Part shown: positions 1 to 8,333 of the stretch, piece after piece
Layout of the letters: each line of letters opens with the position of its first letter
Position numbering within the stretch: the stretch's first letter is position 1
Assembly (NCBI GenBank): GCA_904393115.1
Contig: CAJFMX010000003.1
Coordinates: 1-64,000 of the forward strand
DNA from: an uncultured Clostridia bacterium
GTDB lineage: Bacteria; Bacillota; Clostridia; Christensenellales; UBA1750
Length of the DNA: 64,000 nt
Reading direction: 5' to 3'
Translations under genes and position numbers: made by a program
Notes under the pieces: generated by a model
Database searches by the model: none
What the model was told of the DNA's origin: nothing
What the model saw: only the letters and a program-made list of their open reading frames with translations

Positions 1-1320
1 CTCCACCTTAACGGTGGCGCCGTTCTTCAGGGAGCCGATCTGAGAGAAGTTGGTGCCGGCGCCGCTGCGAACGCGCAGGGAGGAAGCGGTAACCATGTAA
101 GTCTTGCCGTCGGTCGTGTCGTCATCATCCTCGACATCGCCAGCGGTGACGGTGATCTTCATGGAAGAAGCAGTGTACTTCTTACCATCGTTGGTGGTGT
201 AGGAAGCGGTGATGTAGGCAACGCCTTCCTGCGTACCGATGACGGTTTCGCCGTCGGTCACGTCGACGTACTGCGCGTTCACAGCAACGCCACCGTCACG
301 GGTGCCAATCTCGATGGTCGCGTCGACCTTCTTGTTGGTGGCAACACCCATGACGACCGGCGTGTACTCCTCGCCGATCTTGATGGTCTTGGAAGACTCG
401 GCGAAGTAGATGCCCTGAGGATCAGCTTCCTTGATGTGTTCGCGAACGACAACATCGTATTCCTTGGTCTCAAAGATCGCGGAAGCGGTCTCCAGAGTGA
501 AGACAACGTTGTTGTAGTAATCGTCATTGCCCTGAGCAGACTTGCCGTTTACGGTGTACTTAACCTTAGAATCGTTGAGCTTCTTTTCCTCGTCAAGGCA
601 GATGATCGCCTGAGAGCCGCTCTCGTCGCAGGTGGTCTCCTCGGCCCAGGTCACAACATCGAACAGGTCGCCGGTGTTGTCCTTAAAGGTGATCTCAACG
701 ATGTCGCTATCATCGCTGGCTTCGCCAACATAGTCGAAGTAGATTTTGGAACCGACGATGTAGGCATCCATGACCTTACGATTGGTGGACTCGATCTTGG
801 AGATGGTAGCGGTCTTGGCGTTCTTGTACTCAGCGGTATTCTCCAGCTTCACGCTGACCTTAGCAGTCTCCTTGAGGTTGACATTGTTGACTTCATCGGT
901 GACCTCGATGAGGAAGGTCTCAGTGTAGCCAGACTTGGTCAGCTCAATGGGGAAGATCACAATGCCCTTGCCATTCTGCGTGAAGAAACCAATCTGGTTG
1001 TCGTAGTTGGCCAGATCATTGACCTGCAACTTCTTGCCATCGATGTAAACCTCAGCATTCTTGCTCAGATCAACATCAAAGCCTTCCACACGAACGAGGG
1101 CCATCTTACGGTTTTCTGTAAACTTACCAGTAAGGTCCTCATCCTCCTGCTCGTAATTATACTCAGCAGTGACGGAATTAGTGTTGTCTTTGGAGCCAAG
1201 CTCCTTGTCTGTTCCAACACCATCCTTCCAGCTGTACACCTTGATATCATAAGACTTGTCAGCAATCGTCTTATTCGTCGTGGTGTCAGCGAAGGACACG
1301 GGGATCATGCACAGCACCAT
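1..1320 (-). CDS. Secreted SH3b-domain protein, C-terminus outside the window, start unresolved
   Basis: The leftward frame is open from the left edge to an in-frame TAA at 1390-1392. It encodes an acidic exported protein. A hydrophobic segment ending VSFA just before ADTTT looks like a signal peptide. About 400 residues follow, including a BIG2-like stretch (GEEYTPVVMGVAT, then IGTQEGVAYITASY). An SH3b segment begins at TYMVTASSLRVRSGAG near the left edge and is cut off. The whole order matches the protein at 17220-18689, so the two are paralogs. The first in-frame ATG (1318-1320) lies inside the hydrophobic segment and has no Shine-Dalgarno; an ATT at 1366-1368 would give a proper signal peptide but also has none. 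Likely role is cell-wall or matrix binding; this is inferred from SH3b. Confidence 0.75.
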   Translation of the reverse strand, partial: MVLCMIPVSFADTTTNKTIADKSYDIKVYSWKDGVGTDKELGSKDNTNSVTAEYNYEQEDEDLTGKFTENRKMALVRVEGFDVDLSKNAEVYIDGKKLQVNDLANYDNQIGFFTQNGKGIVIFPIELTKSGYTETFLIEVTDEVNNVNLKETAKVSVKLENTAEYKNAKTATISKIESTNRKVMDAYIVGSKIYFDYVGEASDDSDIVEITFKDNTGDLFDVVTWAEETTCDESGSQAIICLDEEKKLNDSKVKYTVNGKSAQGNDDYYNNVVFTLETASAIFETKEYDVVVREHIKEADPQGIYFAESSKTIKIGEEYTPVVMGVATNKKVDATIEIGTRDGGVAVNAQYVDVTDGETVIGTQEGVAYITASYTTNDGKKYTASSMKITVTAGDVEDDDDTTDGKTYMVTASSLRVRSGAGTNFSQIGSLKNGATVKVE

Positions 1321-1453
1321 GGCCAGCGCCAGCACGATCGCAAGAGAATAAAACAGATTTTTCGAAATTTGACCGCGGGAGTTCGGATTTTAGCGGGAAG
1401 AGTATGCAATAATTTTGAAATGAAATTGCAATATATTTTGAAATACTTTGGCG

Positions 1454-1491
1454 AAAAAAGACGGCTTGCAGGAGCAATCCATGCAAGCCGT
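1454..1491 (-). terminator. Rho-independent terminator after the PHP gene
   Basis: Leftward transcripts form a perfect 10-bp stem (ACGGCTTGCA with TGCAAGCCGT) followed directly by a C and six Ts. It lies 14 nt past the PHP stop codon and separates that operon from the SH3b gene. Confidence 0.85.
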
Positions 1492-1504
1492 TCGCCTTTC
1501 GTGG

Positions 1505-2278
1505 TCAAATGTGGAGCAGGCGGTCCTCCCCCAGGCCCAGCCGCTGCGCCAGCTCGCTCGCCAGGTAGATGTTCTCCAGCTCGGCCAGGGCGTGCGCATC
1601 GCTGCCGAGCGTAAACGTCGCGCCGCAATCCCGCGCGATGGCAAACATGCGCTCGTGCGCAGCCAGGCTCGCTTCCCCGTGCAGGCAATCGCCGTTGATC
1701 TCGATGGCCGCGCCGTGCTCGCGCGCGGCGAGAAAGCAGCGCGCAAATTCGTCGTCGGAAATGCAGTCCAGGATGGCCTTCGTGTTTTCCGGCGTGCGGC
1801 CGATGGGGCAGAAGGGGTGCGCGATGCTCGTGGCAAAGTCCTGCTGTACGAGGGCCAGGAAGCTCTCCACGAGATAGGATGCGACTTCGGCGTCCGTCAC
1901 ACGGTCGCGGGGCAGGACCAGCCCTACCATGTGGATGTGGGAGTGGGGGACCAGCACGTAATCGAGCGCATCGCGGTGCGCCCGCGTCAGCGCGATGACG
2001 CCGCCGGCAAACTCCGTCTCCGCGCCGATGCGCACGCGCACGCCTTTGCAGTCCCGGGGGATCTGCTCGCGGATGCGGGAGATGTGGTCGAAGTCCTGCG
2101 GGGCGTACCACTCGCTCGCCCCGGGAATCTCGCGGTCCCAGACGTGATTGGTGATGCCGACGGTGGCGATGCCGTGCTTCGCGGCGTAGTCCACGATGGA
2201 TTCCACCGTCTGCATGGGGTCCGTGGAGCAGGCGGAGAGGTTGGTGTGGATGTGCAGATCGTGCAGAGGCGTATGCAA
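1505..2278 (-). CDS. PHP-domain phosphohydrolase-like protein
   Basis: A 257-residue protein of the PHP metal-dependent phosphoesterase superfamily, the group that includes histidinol phosphatases and YcdX-like proteins. The metal-binding HIHTN motif is at residues 9-13, an internal HSHIH follows, and GSDAHALAE near residue 235 is the usual C-terminal PHP motif. The start is TTG at 2276-2278, chosen because AGGAGG sits exactly seven bases upstream and the HxH motif follows within ten residues, as is normal for the family. It is the last gene of a leftward operon with the AraC regulator and the hydroxyacid dehydrogenase. The substrate is unknown; a sugar phosphate is plausible from context only. 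Confidence 0.85.
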   Translation of the reverse strand: MHTPLHDLHIHTNLSACSTDPMQTVESIVDYAAKHGIATVGITNHVWDREIPGASEWYAPQDFDHISRIREQIPRDCKGVRVRIGAETEFAGGVIALTRAHRDALDYVLVPHSHIHMVGLVLPRDRVTDAEVASYLVESFLALVQQDFATSIAHPFCPIGRTPENTKAILDCISDDEFARCFLAAREHGAAIEINGDCLHGEASLAAHERMFAIARDCGATFTLGSDAHALAELENIYLASELAQRLGLGEDRLLHI

Positions 2279-2294
2279 GGAAAGTCCTCCTTTT

Positions 2295-3095
2295 TTAGGC
2301 CCTCCGGCGCCATTGCCCCGGCGGAACGCCGTAGCACTGCCGAAAGGCGCGGATGAAATTGTTGACGTCGGCAAAGCCGGATTGGACGGCGATGGACGCG
2401 ATGGAATCGTCCGTCGTCTCCAACAGCTCCTTGGCGTAGGAGAGGCGCAGCAGGCGGATGTACTGCTTGGGACTGTATCCGACCTGCGCGCGGAAGCTGT
2501 GCGCCAGGTGGCAGGGGCTGACGTAGAGATGCGCCGCCAGATCCGCCACCGACAAAGGCTCCGTGAAGTGCGCTTCCATGTATTGCTGGGCGTCGAGGAT
2601 TCGCTTTGCGGCCGGGGTCGGGGAGACGGCAAAGTCGCCCGGGCAGGCGCGATAGGCGAGCACCAGGAGCTGGCCGAGGAGGCTTTCCACCATCTGGCGG
2701 GCGCAGGGGAGATCCCCGGCGTATTCCGCGCAGAGGCGCGCAAAGAGGGCGTCCGCCTCTGGCTTGTCCCTGCGCAGCGCCACGCAGTGCACGAAGCCCT
2801 GCGGCCGGTTGCGAAACACCGCCGTCAAGGGCGAGTGCGGAAACGCGCGGGAGAGCTCCGGCAGGCTCAAAATGGCGAAGTAGCGCTCATAGGGCTCGGC
2901 GAGCACGCGGACCTGGTGCTCCTCTAGGGAGGAGATGAACACCAAACACCCGGGCCCGGCCGTGTAGTCCGCCCCGGCGATGGTGAAGCGCGCGCGGCCC
3001 CGGCGCACGTAGACCATCTCGCAGGAGAGGTGCACATGCTGGTGCTCCGGCGCCTGCGCAAGGCTGTGCTGGAGATCGAGCAGGAGGCTGCGCAT
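2295..3095 (-). CDS. AraC-family transcriptional regulator
   Basis: A 266-residue regulator. The N-terminal part (about 1-150) is a cupin-like sensor region with EMVYVRRGRARFTIAG and the GxxxF-type strand pattern. The C-terminal part (about 165-262) carries the two helix-turn-helix motifs of AraC proteins, including LSVADLAAHLYVSPCHLAHSF and DSIASIAVQSGFADVNNFIRAF. The ATG directly abuts the stop codon of the upstream hydroxyacid dehydrogenase gene, so the two are translationally coupled. It probably controls the divergent catabolic island, with the inverted repeats at 4185-4273 as candidate sites; this is inference from position. Confidence 0.93.
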   Translation of the reverse strand: MRSLLLDLQHSLAQAPEHQHVHLSCEMVYVRRGRARFTIAGADYTAGPGCLVFISSLEEHQVRVLAEPYERYFAILSLPELSRAFPHSPLTAVFRNRPQGFVHCVALRRDKPEADALFARLCAEYAGDLPCARQMVESLLGQLLVLAYRACPGDFAVSPTPAAKRILDAQQYMEAHFTEPLSVADLAAHLYVSPCHLAHSFRAQVGYSPKQYIRLLRLSYAKELLETTDDSIASIAVQSGFADVNNFIRAFRQCYGVPPGQWRRRA

Positions 3096-4100
3096 TTACG
3101 CCATCGTCTCCAGCATGGGGAGGGTGACCTCGTAGGGCGTGGGCGCGCCCGAGAGCCAGCGCGCGCACTCCTCCGCCATGTAGGCGCCCATGCGCTCGAC
3201 CTCCCGGCCCTTGCTCCCGGCGATGTTCGGGGTCAGGAACACGTTGGGGAGCGCGTTGAGCGGGCTGTCCGCGGCCGGGGGCTCGGGGAAGGTCACGTCC
3301 AGCACCGCGGTGCGGTCCGGCGCCTCCTGCAGCGCGCGCACGAGGTCCGCCTCCACCACCTGCGCCCCGCGGCCCGTGTTGAGGAAGGTCGCGTTCCGGG
3401 GCATGCGGGAAAAGAGCGCATAGTCCAGCATCCCCACCGTGGAGGGGAGGTTGGCCACGTGGTTGCTCACGACCTGGCAGGTGGAGAAGATCTCTGTGAG
3501 CGTCGCGCGGCGCGCGCCAAGGCTTTGCAGCACCTCGTCGGACACAAAGGGATCGTAGGCCAATACCTCGTACGCATAGGCGCGCAGGCGGTCCAGCACC
3601 ATGCGGCCGATCATCCCCGCGCCCAGGATGCCGACGCGGATGCCGTAGTTGCAGGGCAGGGAGTCGGCATAGGCGCTCGAGGCCTCCCGCCCCTGCCGCT
3701 CATAGCGGCGAACCGCCTGGTAGAAGCCCTTGCCGGAAAGAACGATCTGGGCCACCGCGTATTCCGCGACGGGCACGGCGTTGGCCGCCCAGGCGGAGAA
3801 CACGCGGACCCCGCGGGAGAGGAACGGCCGGGCAAAGTACTGCACCGAGCCCGCGCCATAGAACACCGCCCGCAAATTTGGAAGATATTCCGCGATCTCC
3901 GCCTCGGAGAGCGCGGGCATCCCCCAAGTCGAGAAGATCACCTCTGCGCGCTGAAGATCCGCGCGCCGCGCCGCAAAGTCCGCCCGGCGGATGTCGCCGG
4001 GGAGCTCCGCAACGAGCGCCGCGATCTGCGCGCGCGTCTGCGCCGGATAGACGCGGGTCAGCGCGTCGGAATCGCTCATCCAAACCGCATACTTGCGCAT
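3096..4100 (-). CDS. D-2-hydroxyacid dehydrogenase family protein with altered catalytic histidine
   Basis: A 334-residue NAD(P)-dependent D-2-hydroxyacid dehydrogenase-type protein. The Rossmann motif GILGAGMIGRMV is near the middle, the NTGRGAQV segment carries the expected arginine and FPEPP the expected glutamate. The usual TPHxAG motif reads TPNIAG, so the family catalytic histidine is asparagine at residue 292. The start at 4098-4100 follows a GGGGG ribosome site and gives MRKYAVW, a normal N-terminus; upstream extension is non-homologous. First gene of the leftward operon. It may reduce a 2-keto sugar acid, or may have lost dehydrogenase activity. Confidence 0.88.
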   Translation of the reverse strand: MRKYAVWMSDSDALTRVYPAQTRAQIAALVAELPGDIRRADFAARRADLQRAEVIFSTWGMPALSEAEIAEYLPNLRAVFYGAGSVQYFARPFLSRGVRVFSAWAANAVPVAEYAVAQIVLSGKGFYQAVRRYERQGREASSAYADSLPCNYGIRVGILGAGMIGRMVLDRLRAYAYEVLAYDPFVSDEVLQSLGARRATLTEIFSTCQVVSNHVANLPSTVGMLDYALFSRMPRNATFLNTGRGAQVVEADLVRALQEAPDRTAVLDVTFPEPPAADSPLNALPNVFLTPNIAGSKGREVERMGAYMAEECARWLSGAPTPYEVTLPMLETMA

Positions 4101-4139
4101 GCATTCGCCCCCTTTTCGCTTTTGTGCGTTTATGGTATC

Positions 4140-4145
4140 ATTATA
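4140..4145 (-). promoter_or_regulatory. Candidate -10 box for the leftward dehydrogenase-araC-PHP operon
   Basis: A consensus TATAAT reads leftward about 40 nt upstream of the dehydrogenase start. No good -35 hexamer lies 16-18 bp further upstream, which would fit a promoter that needs an activator such as the AraC protein encoded here. Confidence 0.5.
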
Positions 4146-4184
4146 GCAGACGGGAAAGGGTAAGGATAGAGATTCCCTGCGAAA

Positions 4185-4273
4185 AAATCTGCAAAACCTG
4201 CGGCGGAAGGCTCGAGGCGCAGATGCGCAGATTTTGCAGATTTCTGCGCGGCTTTGTGCGACAAAAGCCGCGC
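4185..4273. promoter_or_regulatory. Two inverted repeats in the divergent control region
   Basis: AAATCTGCAAAA at 4185-4196 is perfectly repeated in inverted orientation as TTTTGCAGATTT at 4232-4243. Immediately beside it, GCGCGGCTTT (4246-4255) pairs with AAAGCCGCGC (4264-4273) across an 8-nt loop. Both lie between the divergent operons. They are candidate operator sites for the AraC regulator or another repressor; binding is inferred, not shown. Confidence 0.6.
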
Positions 4274-4321
4274 GCCGGGGAATACAATGGAAGAAAACCA
4301 AGGACGAGAGGGGAAAGAGAG

Positions 4322-5632
4322 ATGTTTTCCTGGAAAACGCTGGAGGAAATGCGCGAAGCCGCGGAGAAGGTCGGCGCGCAGCTTCCGCTTGCAGAGGATA
4401 CTTCCTGCCTGCGCCAGAGCTGGCAGGCGGGGGCGCATGCGGTCCCCAACCGCATCGTCATCCAGCCCATGGAGGGCTGCGACAGCGAGGCGGACGGCAG
4501 TCCCGGCGCGCCCACGCGCCGGCGCTACCTGCGCCTGGCGGCCGGCGGCGCGGGGATGATCTGGCTGGAGGCCTGCGCCGTCTGCCGCCAGGGCCGCGCG
4601 AACCCGCGCCAGCTCTGGATTCGGGAGGAGAACGTGGACGCCTTCCGCCGCCTGGCGGACGAGATGCGGGAAACCGCCCTGCGGACCACGGGCGTGGCGC
4701 CCGTGCTCGTGCTGCAGCTGACGCACTCCGGGCGCTATTCCAAGCCGGACGGCGTGCCCGCGCCGCGCATCGCCTGCAACAACCCGCTCTTTGAGAAGGA
4801 CGCGCCCCTGCCCGAGAGCTGCATCGTCACGGATGCGGAGATCGAGCGCGCGGAGGACGACACGGCGCGCGCCGCGGCCCTGGCCCAGCGCGCGGGCTTT
4901 GACGGCGCGGACATCAAGGCCAGCCACCGATATTTGGGCAGCGAGCTGCTCTCGGCCTTCACGCGGCCGGGGCCGTATGGCGGCAGCTTCGAGAACCGCA
5001 CGCGCTTCCTGCGCAACGCCCTGAGCAAGGCGCGCCAGGCGGTCCACGGGGAGTTCCTGCTCACCTCCCGGCTCAACGCCTACGACGGGTTCCCCTATCC
5101 GTATGGCTTTGGCGCGGCGGAGGGCGGCGGCCTGGAGCCGGACCTTGCGGAGCCGATCCGCCTGGTGCAGATCCTGCGGGACGAGCTGCGCCTGCCCCTG
5201 GTCAACATCACCATCGGAAACCCGTACGTCAACCCGCACGTCAACCGCCCGGCGGACTGGCAACCCTATCCCCTGCCGGAGGACCCGCTTCTGGGCGTTG
5301 CGCGGATGCTCGCGTGCGTGGGGGGCATCAAGCGCGCGGCGCCCGGCGTACAGATCGTGGGATCGGCCCTGTCCTATCCCCGGCAGTTCGCGGGCAATCT
5401 CGCCGCCGGGGCGGTCGAGGCGGGGCTCATGGATGCCGCGGGCTTTGGGCGGCTGTCCTTTGCGTATCCGGAGTTTGCGCGGGACCTGCTCTCGGGCGCG
5501 GGATTGGACCGCCGGCGCTGCTGCGTGGCCTGCGGCAAGTGCTCCCAGCTCATGCGCATGGGCAGCCGCACGGGCTGCGTGGTGCGCGACCCGGAGTTCA
5601 CGAATCTCTACAAGGAGTTGACGAAGAAATGA
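4322..5632 (+). CDS. NADH:flavin oxidoreductase, Old Yellow Enzyme family, short form
   Basis: A 436-residue FMN TIM-barrel reductase. It shows the family features: an N-terminal NRIVIQPMEG segment, LQLTHSGRYS, the substrate or flavin region IKASHRYLGSELLS and FTRPGPYGGSFENRTRF. At the C-terminus four cysteines at 401, 404, 407 and 419 form a CxxCxxC-x11-C cluster motif as in Fe-S-containing members such as trimethylamine dehydrogenase and 2,4-dienoyl-CoA reductase. The FAD/NAD module that normally follows in those enzymes is absent, so electrons must come from a partner. ATG at 4322 follows GAGGGGAAAGAGAG. It heads the rightward island and overlaps the SDR gene by ATGA. Likely reduces an activated C=C bond. 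Confidence 0.88.
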   Translation: MFSWKTLEEMREAAEKVGAQLPLAEDTSCLRQSWQAGAHAVPNRIVIQPMEGCDSEADGSPGAPTRRRYLRLAAGGAGMIWLEACAVCRQGRANPRQLWIREENVDAFRRLADEMRETALRTTGVAPVLVLQLTHSGRYSKPDGVPAPRIACNNPLFEKDAPLPESCIVTDAEIERAEDDTARAAALAQRAGFDGADIKASHRYLGSELLSAFTRPGPYGGSFENRTRFLRNALSKARQAVHGEFLLTSRLNAYDGFPYPYGFGAAEGGGLEPDLAEPIRLVQILRDELRLPLVNITIGNPYVNPHVNRPADWQPYPLPEDPLLGVARMLACVGGIKRAAPGVQIVGSALSYPRQFAGNLAAGAVEAGLMDAAGFGRLSFAYPEFARDLLSGAGLDRRRCCVACGKCSQLMRMGSRTGCVVRDPEFTNLYKELTKK

Positions 5633-6423
5633 AGGCGCTGAGCGGAAAGGGCCGCGCCGCCCTGGTCACGGGCGCGCGGCGCGGCATCGGCCTGGGGATC
5701 GCCAAGGCCCTGCTCGCGGAGGGATACGCCGTGCTGCTGTGCGGCGTGACGGAGGAGCCGCGGGCGACCGCGGACATCGCGCCGGAGCTGACCCGGCTGG
5801 GGACATGGGCCTACCTGCGCTGCGACGTCTCCGACGCGCAGGACCGGGAGGCACTCTTTGCCGGCATGGAGGAGAAGTTCGGCCGGCTGGACGTGCTCGT
5901 CAACAACGCGGGCGTCGCGCCGGTGCAGCGCCTGGACGTGCTCGAGACCACGGCGGAGAGCTTTGAGCGGCTCCTGCGGGTGAACACGGAGAGCTGCTTC
6001 TTCATGTGCCAGGCCGGCGCAAAGCGCATGCTCGCGGGAAAGGCCCAGGGCATTCCCGACTACCGGCCGCGGATCATCAACATCTCCTCGGTCTCGGCCT
6101 ACGCCTCCTCGCCCTCGCGCGGGGAGTACTGCGTGTCCAAGGCGGGGATCTCCATGGTGACAAAGCTCTTTGCGGACCGCCTGGCCGGGGAGGGCATCCC
6201 CGTCTTCGAGGTGCGGCCCGGCATCATCCAGACGGACATGACCGCGGGCGTCGCGGACAAGTACCGCCGCATGATCGAGCAGGAGGGCGTGACGCCCATC
6301 CGGCGCTTCGGCCAGCCGGAGGACGTGGCGGACCAGGTGCTGGCCGCGTGCTCGGGCCTGCTGGACTTTGGCACGGGCACCGTGCTCAACGCGGACGGCG
6401 GCTTCCACCTGCGCCGCCTGTGA
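5629..6423 (+). CDS. SDR-family NAD(P)-dependent oxidoreductase
   Basis: A 264-residue classical short-chain dehydrogenase. The cofactor motif GARRGIGLGIA starts near residue 14, NNAGVAP is intact, and the catalytic Ser-Tyr-Lys set appears as ISSVSAYAS and YCVSKAG. The C-terminal LNADGGFHLRRL is typical of the family. It overlaps the upstream reductase gene by ATGA, indicating translational coupling. Next to a mannonate-dehydratase-like gene it could act as a hexuronate or keto-sugar reductase, as SDR proteins do in other Firmicutes uronate loci; the substrate is inferred. Confidence 0.92.
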   Translation: MKALSGKGRAALVTGARRGIGLGIAKALLAEGYAVLLCGVTEEPRATADIAPELTRLGTWAYLRCDVSDAQDREALFAGMEEKFGRLDVLVNNAGVAPVQRLDVLETTAESFERLLRVNTESCFFMCQAGAKRMLAGKAQGIPDYRPRIINISSVSAYASSPSRGEYCVSKAGISMVTKLFADRLAGEGIPVFEVRPGIIQTDMTAGVADKYRRMIEQEGVTPIRRFGQPEDVADQVLAACSGLLDFGTGTVLNADGGFHLRRL

Positions 6424-6443
6424 GAAGGAGGGGGGGGAAGAAG

Positions 6444-8333
6444 ATGCAGATCCTTCGCGCGGGCGCGCTCGTGGTGGGCACGGGCTGCGCCGGGTACAAC
6501 GCTGCGGACTGGCTCTGCGCCTACGGCGTGCCGGACGTCTGCCTCGTGACCGAGGGGCGGGAGGCGGGCACCTCGCGCAACGCGGGCAGCGACAAGCAGA
6601 CCTATTACAAGCTCTCCCTGGCCTCCGGCGCGGCGGACAGCCCCCGCCAGATGGCGCGCGACCTGTTCGCGGGCGGCGGCGTGCACGGCGATACCGCGCT
6701 GTGCGAGGCGGCGGGATCGGCGCGCGCGTTCCTGAAGCTCAACCTGCTGGGCGTGCCCTTCCCCACGAACCGCTACGGCGAATTCGTGGGCTACAAGACG
6801 GACAACGACCCCCGGATGCGCGCCACGTCCGTCGGGCCGCTCACCTCCCGCGCCATGACCGAGGCGCTGGAGCGGAGCGCGCTGCAAAGGGGCGCGCGCC
6901 TGTGCGACCGGATGCAGGTGGTGCGCCTGATCGTGGAGGCGGGGCGCGTGCACGGCCTGCTCGCGCTGGACCTGGAGCGCCTCGGGGAGGAGGACCACGG
7001 CCTGACGCTCTTCCTGACGCCCTTTGTGGTGCTGTGCACGGGCGGGCCGGCCCTGGTCTACGAGCGGACGGTCTATCCGCCCTCCCAGACCGGGTGCACG
7101 GGCGCCGCGCTGCTGGCCGGGGCGCAGGGGTGCAACCTGAACCACTGGCAGTACGGCATCGCCAGCACGGCCTTCCGCTGGAACCTCTCGGGCAGCTACC
7201 AGCAGGTCCTGCCGCGCTATGTCTCCGTGGACGCGCAGGGCGTGGAGCGGGAGTTCCTGCCCGGGGCGATGGGCGGCGCGGCGCGCGCGCTGCGCATGGT
7301 CTTCCGCAAGGGGTACGAGTGGCCCTTTGACAGCGCCCGCGCGGCGGAGTCCTCCCAGGTGGACCTTGCGGTCTACCGCGAGACGGAGGAGCTGGGCCGG
7401 CGCGTGTACCTGGACTACGCGCAGGACCCCGCGGGGTTTTCCGCCGAGGCCATGGGCGCGGAGGCGCGGGAGTACCTGGAGCGCTCCCGCGCGCTCGCGC
7501 CCACGCCCATCGAGCGGCTGCGCCGCATGAACCCGCAGGCCATCGCCCTCTACCGCAGCCACGGCATCGACCTTGCGCGCGACCGGCTGGAGATCGCCGT
7601 CTGCGCGCAGCACCACAACGGCGGCCTGGCCGTGGACGCGCACTGGCAGACCAGCGTCGAGGGCCTCTACGCCGCGGGCGAGAGCGCGGGCACGTTTGGC
7701 GCCGCGCGCCCGGGCGGCTCGGCGCTCAACTCCGGCCAGGTCGGCTCGCAGCGCGCGGCGGAGCACATCGCCTTCCTCGCTGCGCGCCGGGAGCAGGACG
7801 AGGCCCTGGCCCTGGAGGCGGCGCGGCGCTTCCTTGCGGAGATGGCCGCGCGCATCGACCCGAGCGCGCCGCCGCCCGCGCAGACCCTCGCCTCGACGCG
7901 GCAGGAGATGACGCGCTGCGCCGCGCACCTGCGCGACGAGGCCGGCATGGCGGTCCTGGCGGAGCGGATCGCGGGCCTGCCGCCCGTGCGCGCGCGCTGC
8001 GCGCAGGAGCTGCCGGACGCGCTGCGCGCGCAGGACGTGCTCGCGGCGCAGGCGGCGGCGCTGTCGGCCATGCGCCTTTCCGCGGCGCGCAGCGGGAGCC
8101 TGGGCTCGGCGCTCGTGCGCGGGCGGGCGGCGGGGGACCCGCTCGCCGGCTGCGCGCTGCGCACGCGGCGGGAAGGGGACGCGTTTGTGAGCGACTACGT
8201 GCCCGTGCGGCCGCTGCCGGCGGGCGACGATTGGTTTGAGACCGTTTGGCACGAATACAATTCCATTCACCGCATTGCAGAGGAGGAGACAGAGCATGGA
8301 CGCAACCATTCGCCTGACGCACGAGGGCTTTAA
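6444..8333 (+). CDS. FAD-dependent oxidoreductase, fumarate reductase/succinate dehydrogenase flavoprotein-like
   Basis: A 629-residue flavoprotein. The FAD-binding VVGTGCAGYNAADWL is at residues 8-22. The C-terminal HHNGGLAVDAHWQTSVEGL followed by YAAGESAGTFGAARPGGSAL is the conserved second FAD segment of the fumarate reductase flavoprotein superfamily. There is no signal peptide, so it is cytoplasmic. The start follows a long GGAGGGGGGG ribosome site. Its 3' end overlaps the next gene by 38 nt. In this island it may oxidise a sugar hydroxyl or serve as redox partner of the short OYE reductase; neither is shown. Family assignment is firm, substrate unknown. Confidence 0.85.
   Translation: MQILRAGALVVGTGCAGYNAADWLCAYGVPDVCLVTEGREAGTSRNAGSDKQTYYKLSLASGAADSPRQMARDLFAGGGVHGDTALCEAAGSARAFLKLNLLGVPFPTNRYGEFVGYKTDNDPRMRATSVGPLTSRAMTEALERSALQRGARLCDRMQVVRLIVEAGRVHGLLALDLERLGEEDHGLTLFLTPFVVLCTGGPALVYERTVYPPSQTGCTGAALLAGAQGCNLNHWQYGIASTAFRWNLSGSYQQVLPRYVSVDAQGVEREFLPGAMGGAARALRMVFRKGYEWPFDSARAAESSQVDLAVYRETEELGRRVYLDYAQDPAGFSAEAMGAEAREYLERSRALAPTPIERLRRMNPQAIALYRSHGIDLARDRLEIAVCAQHHNGGLAVDAHWQTSVEGLYAAGESAGTFGAARPGGSALNSGQVGSQRAAEHIAFLAARREQDEALALEAARRFLAEMAARIDPSAPPPAQTLASTRQEMTRCAAHLRDEAGMAVLAERIAGLPPVRARCAQELPDALRAQDVLAAQAAALSAMRLSAARSGSLGSALVRGRAAGDPLAGCALRTRREGDAFVSDYVPVRPLPAGDDWFETVWHEYNSIHRIAEEETEHGRNHSPDARGL

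Noticed and set aside
436-1614. Rightward frame of 392 codons antisense to the first SH3b gene
   Set aside because: The opposite strand gives clear homology to the second exoprotein; this frame has no ribosome site or family.
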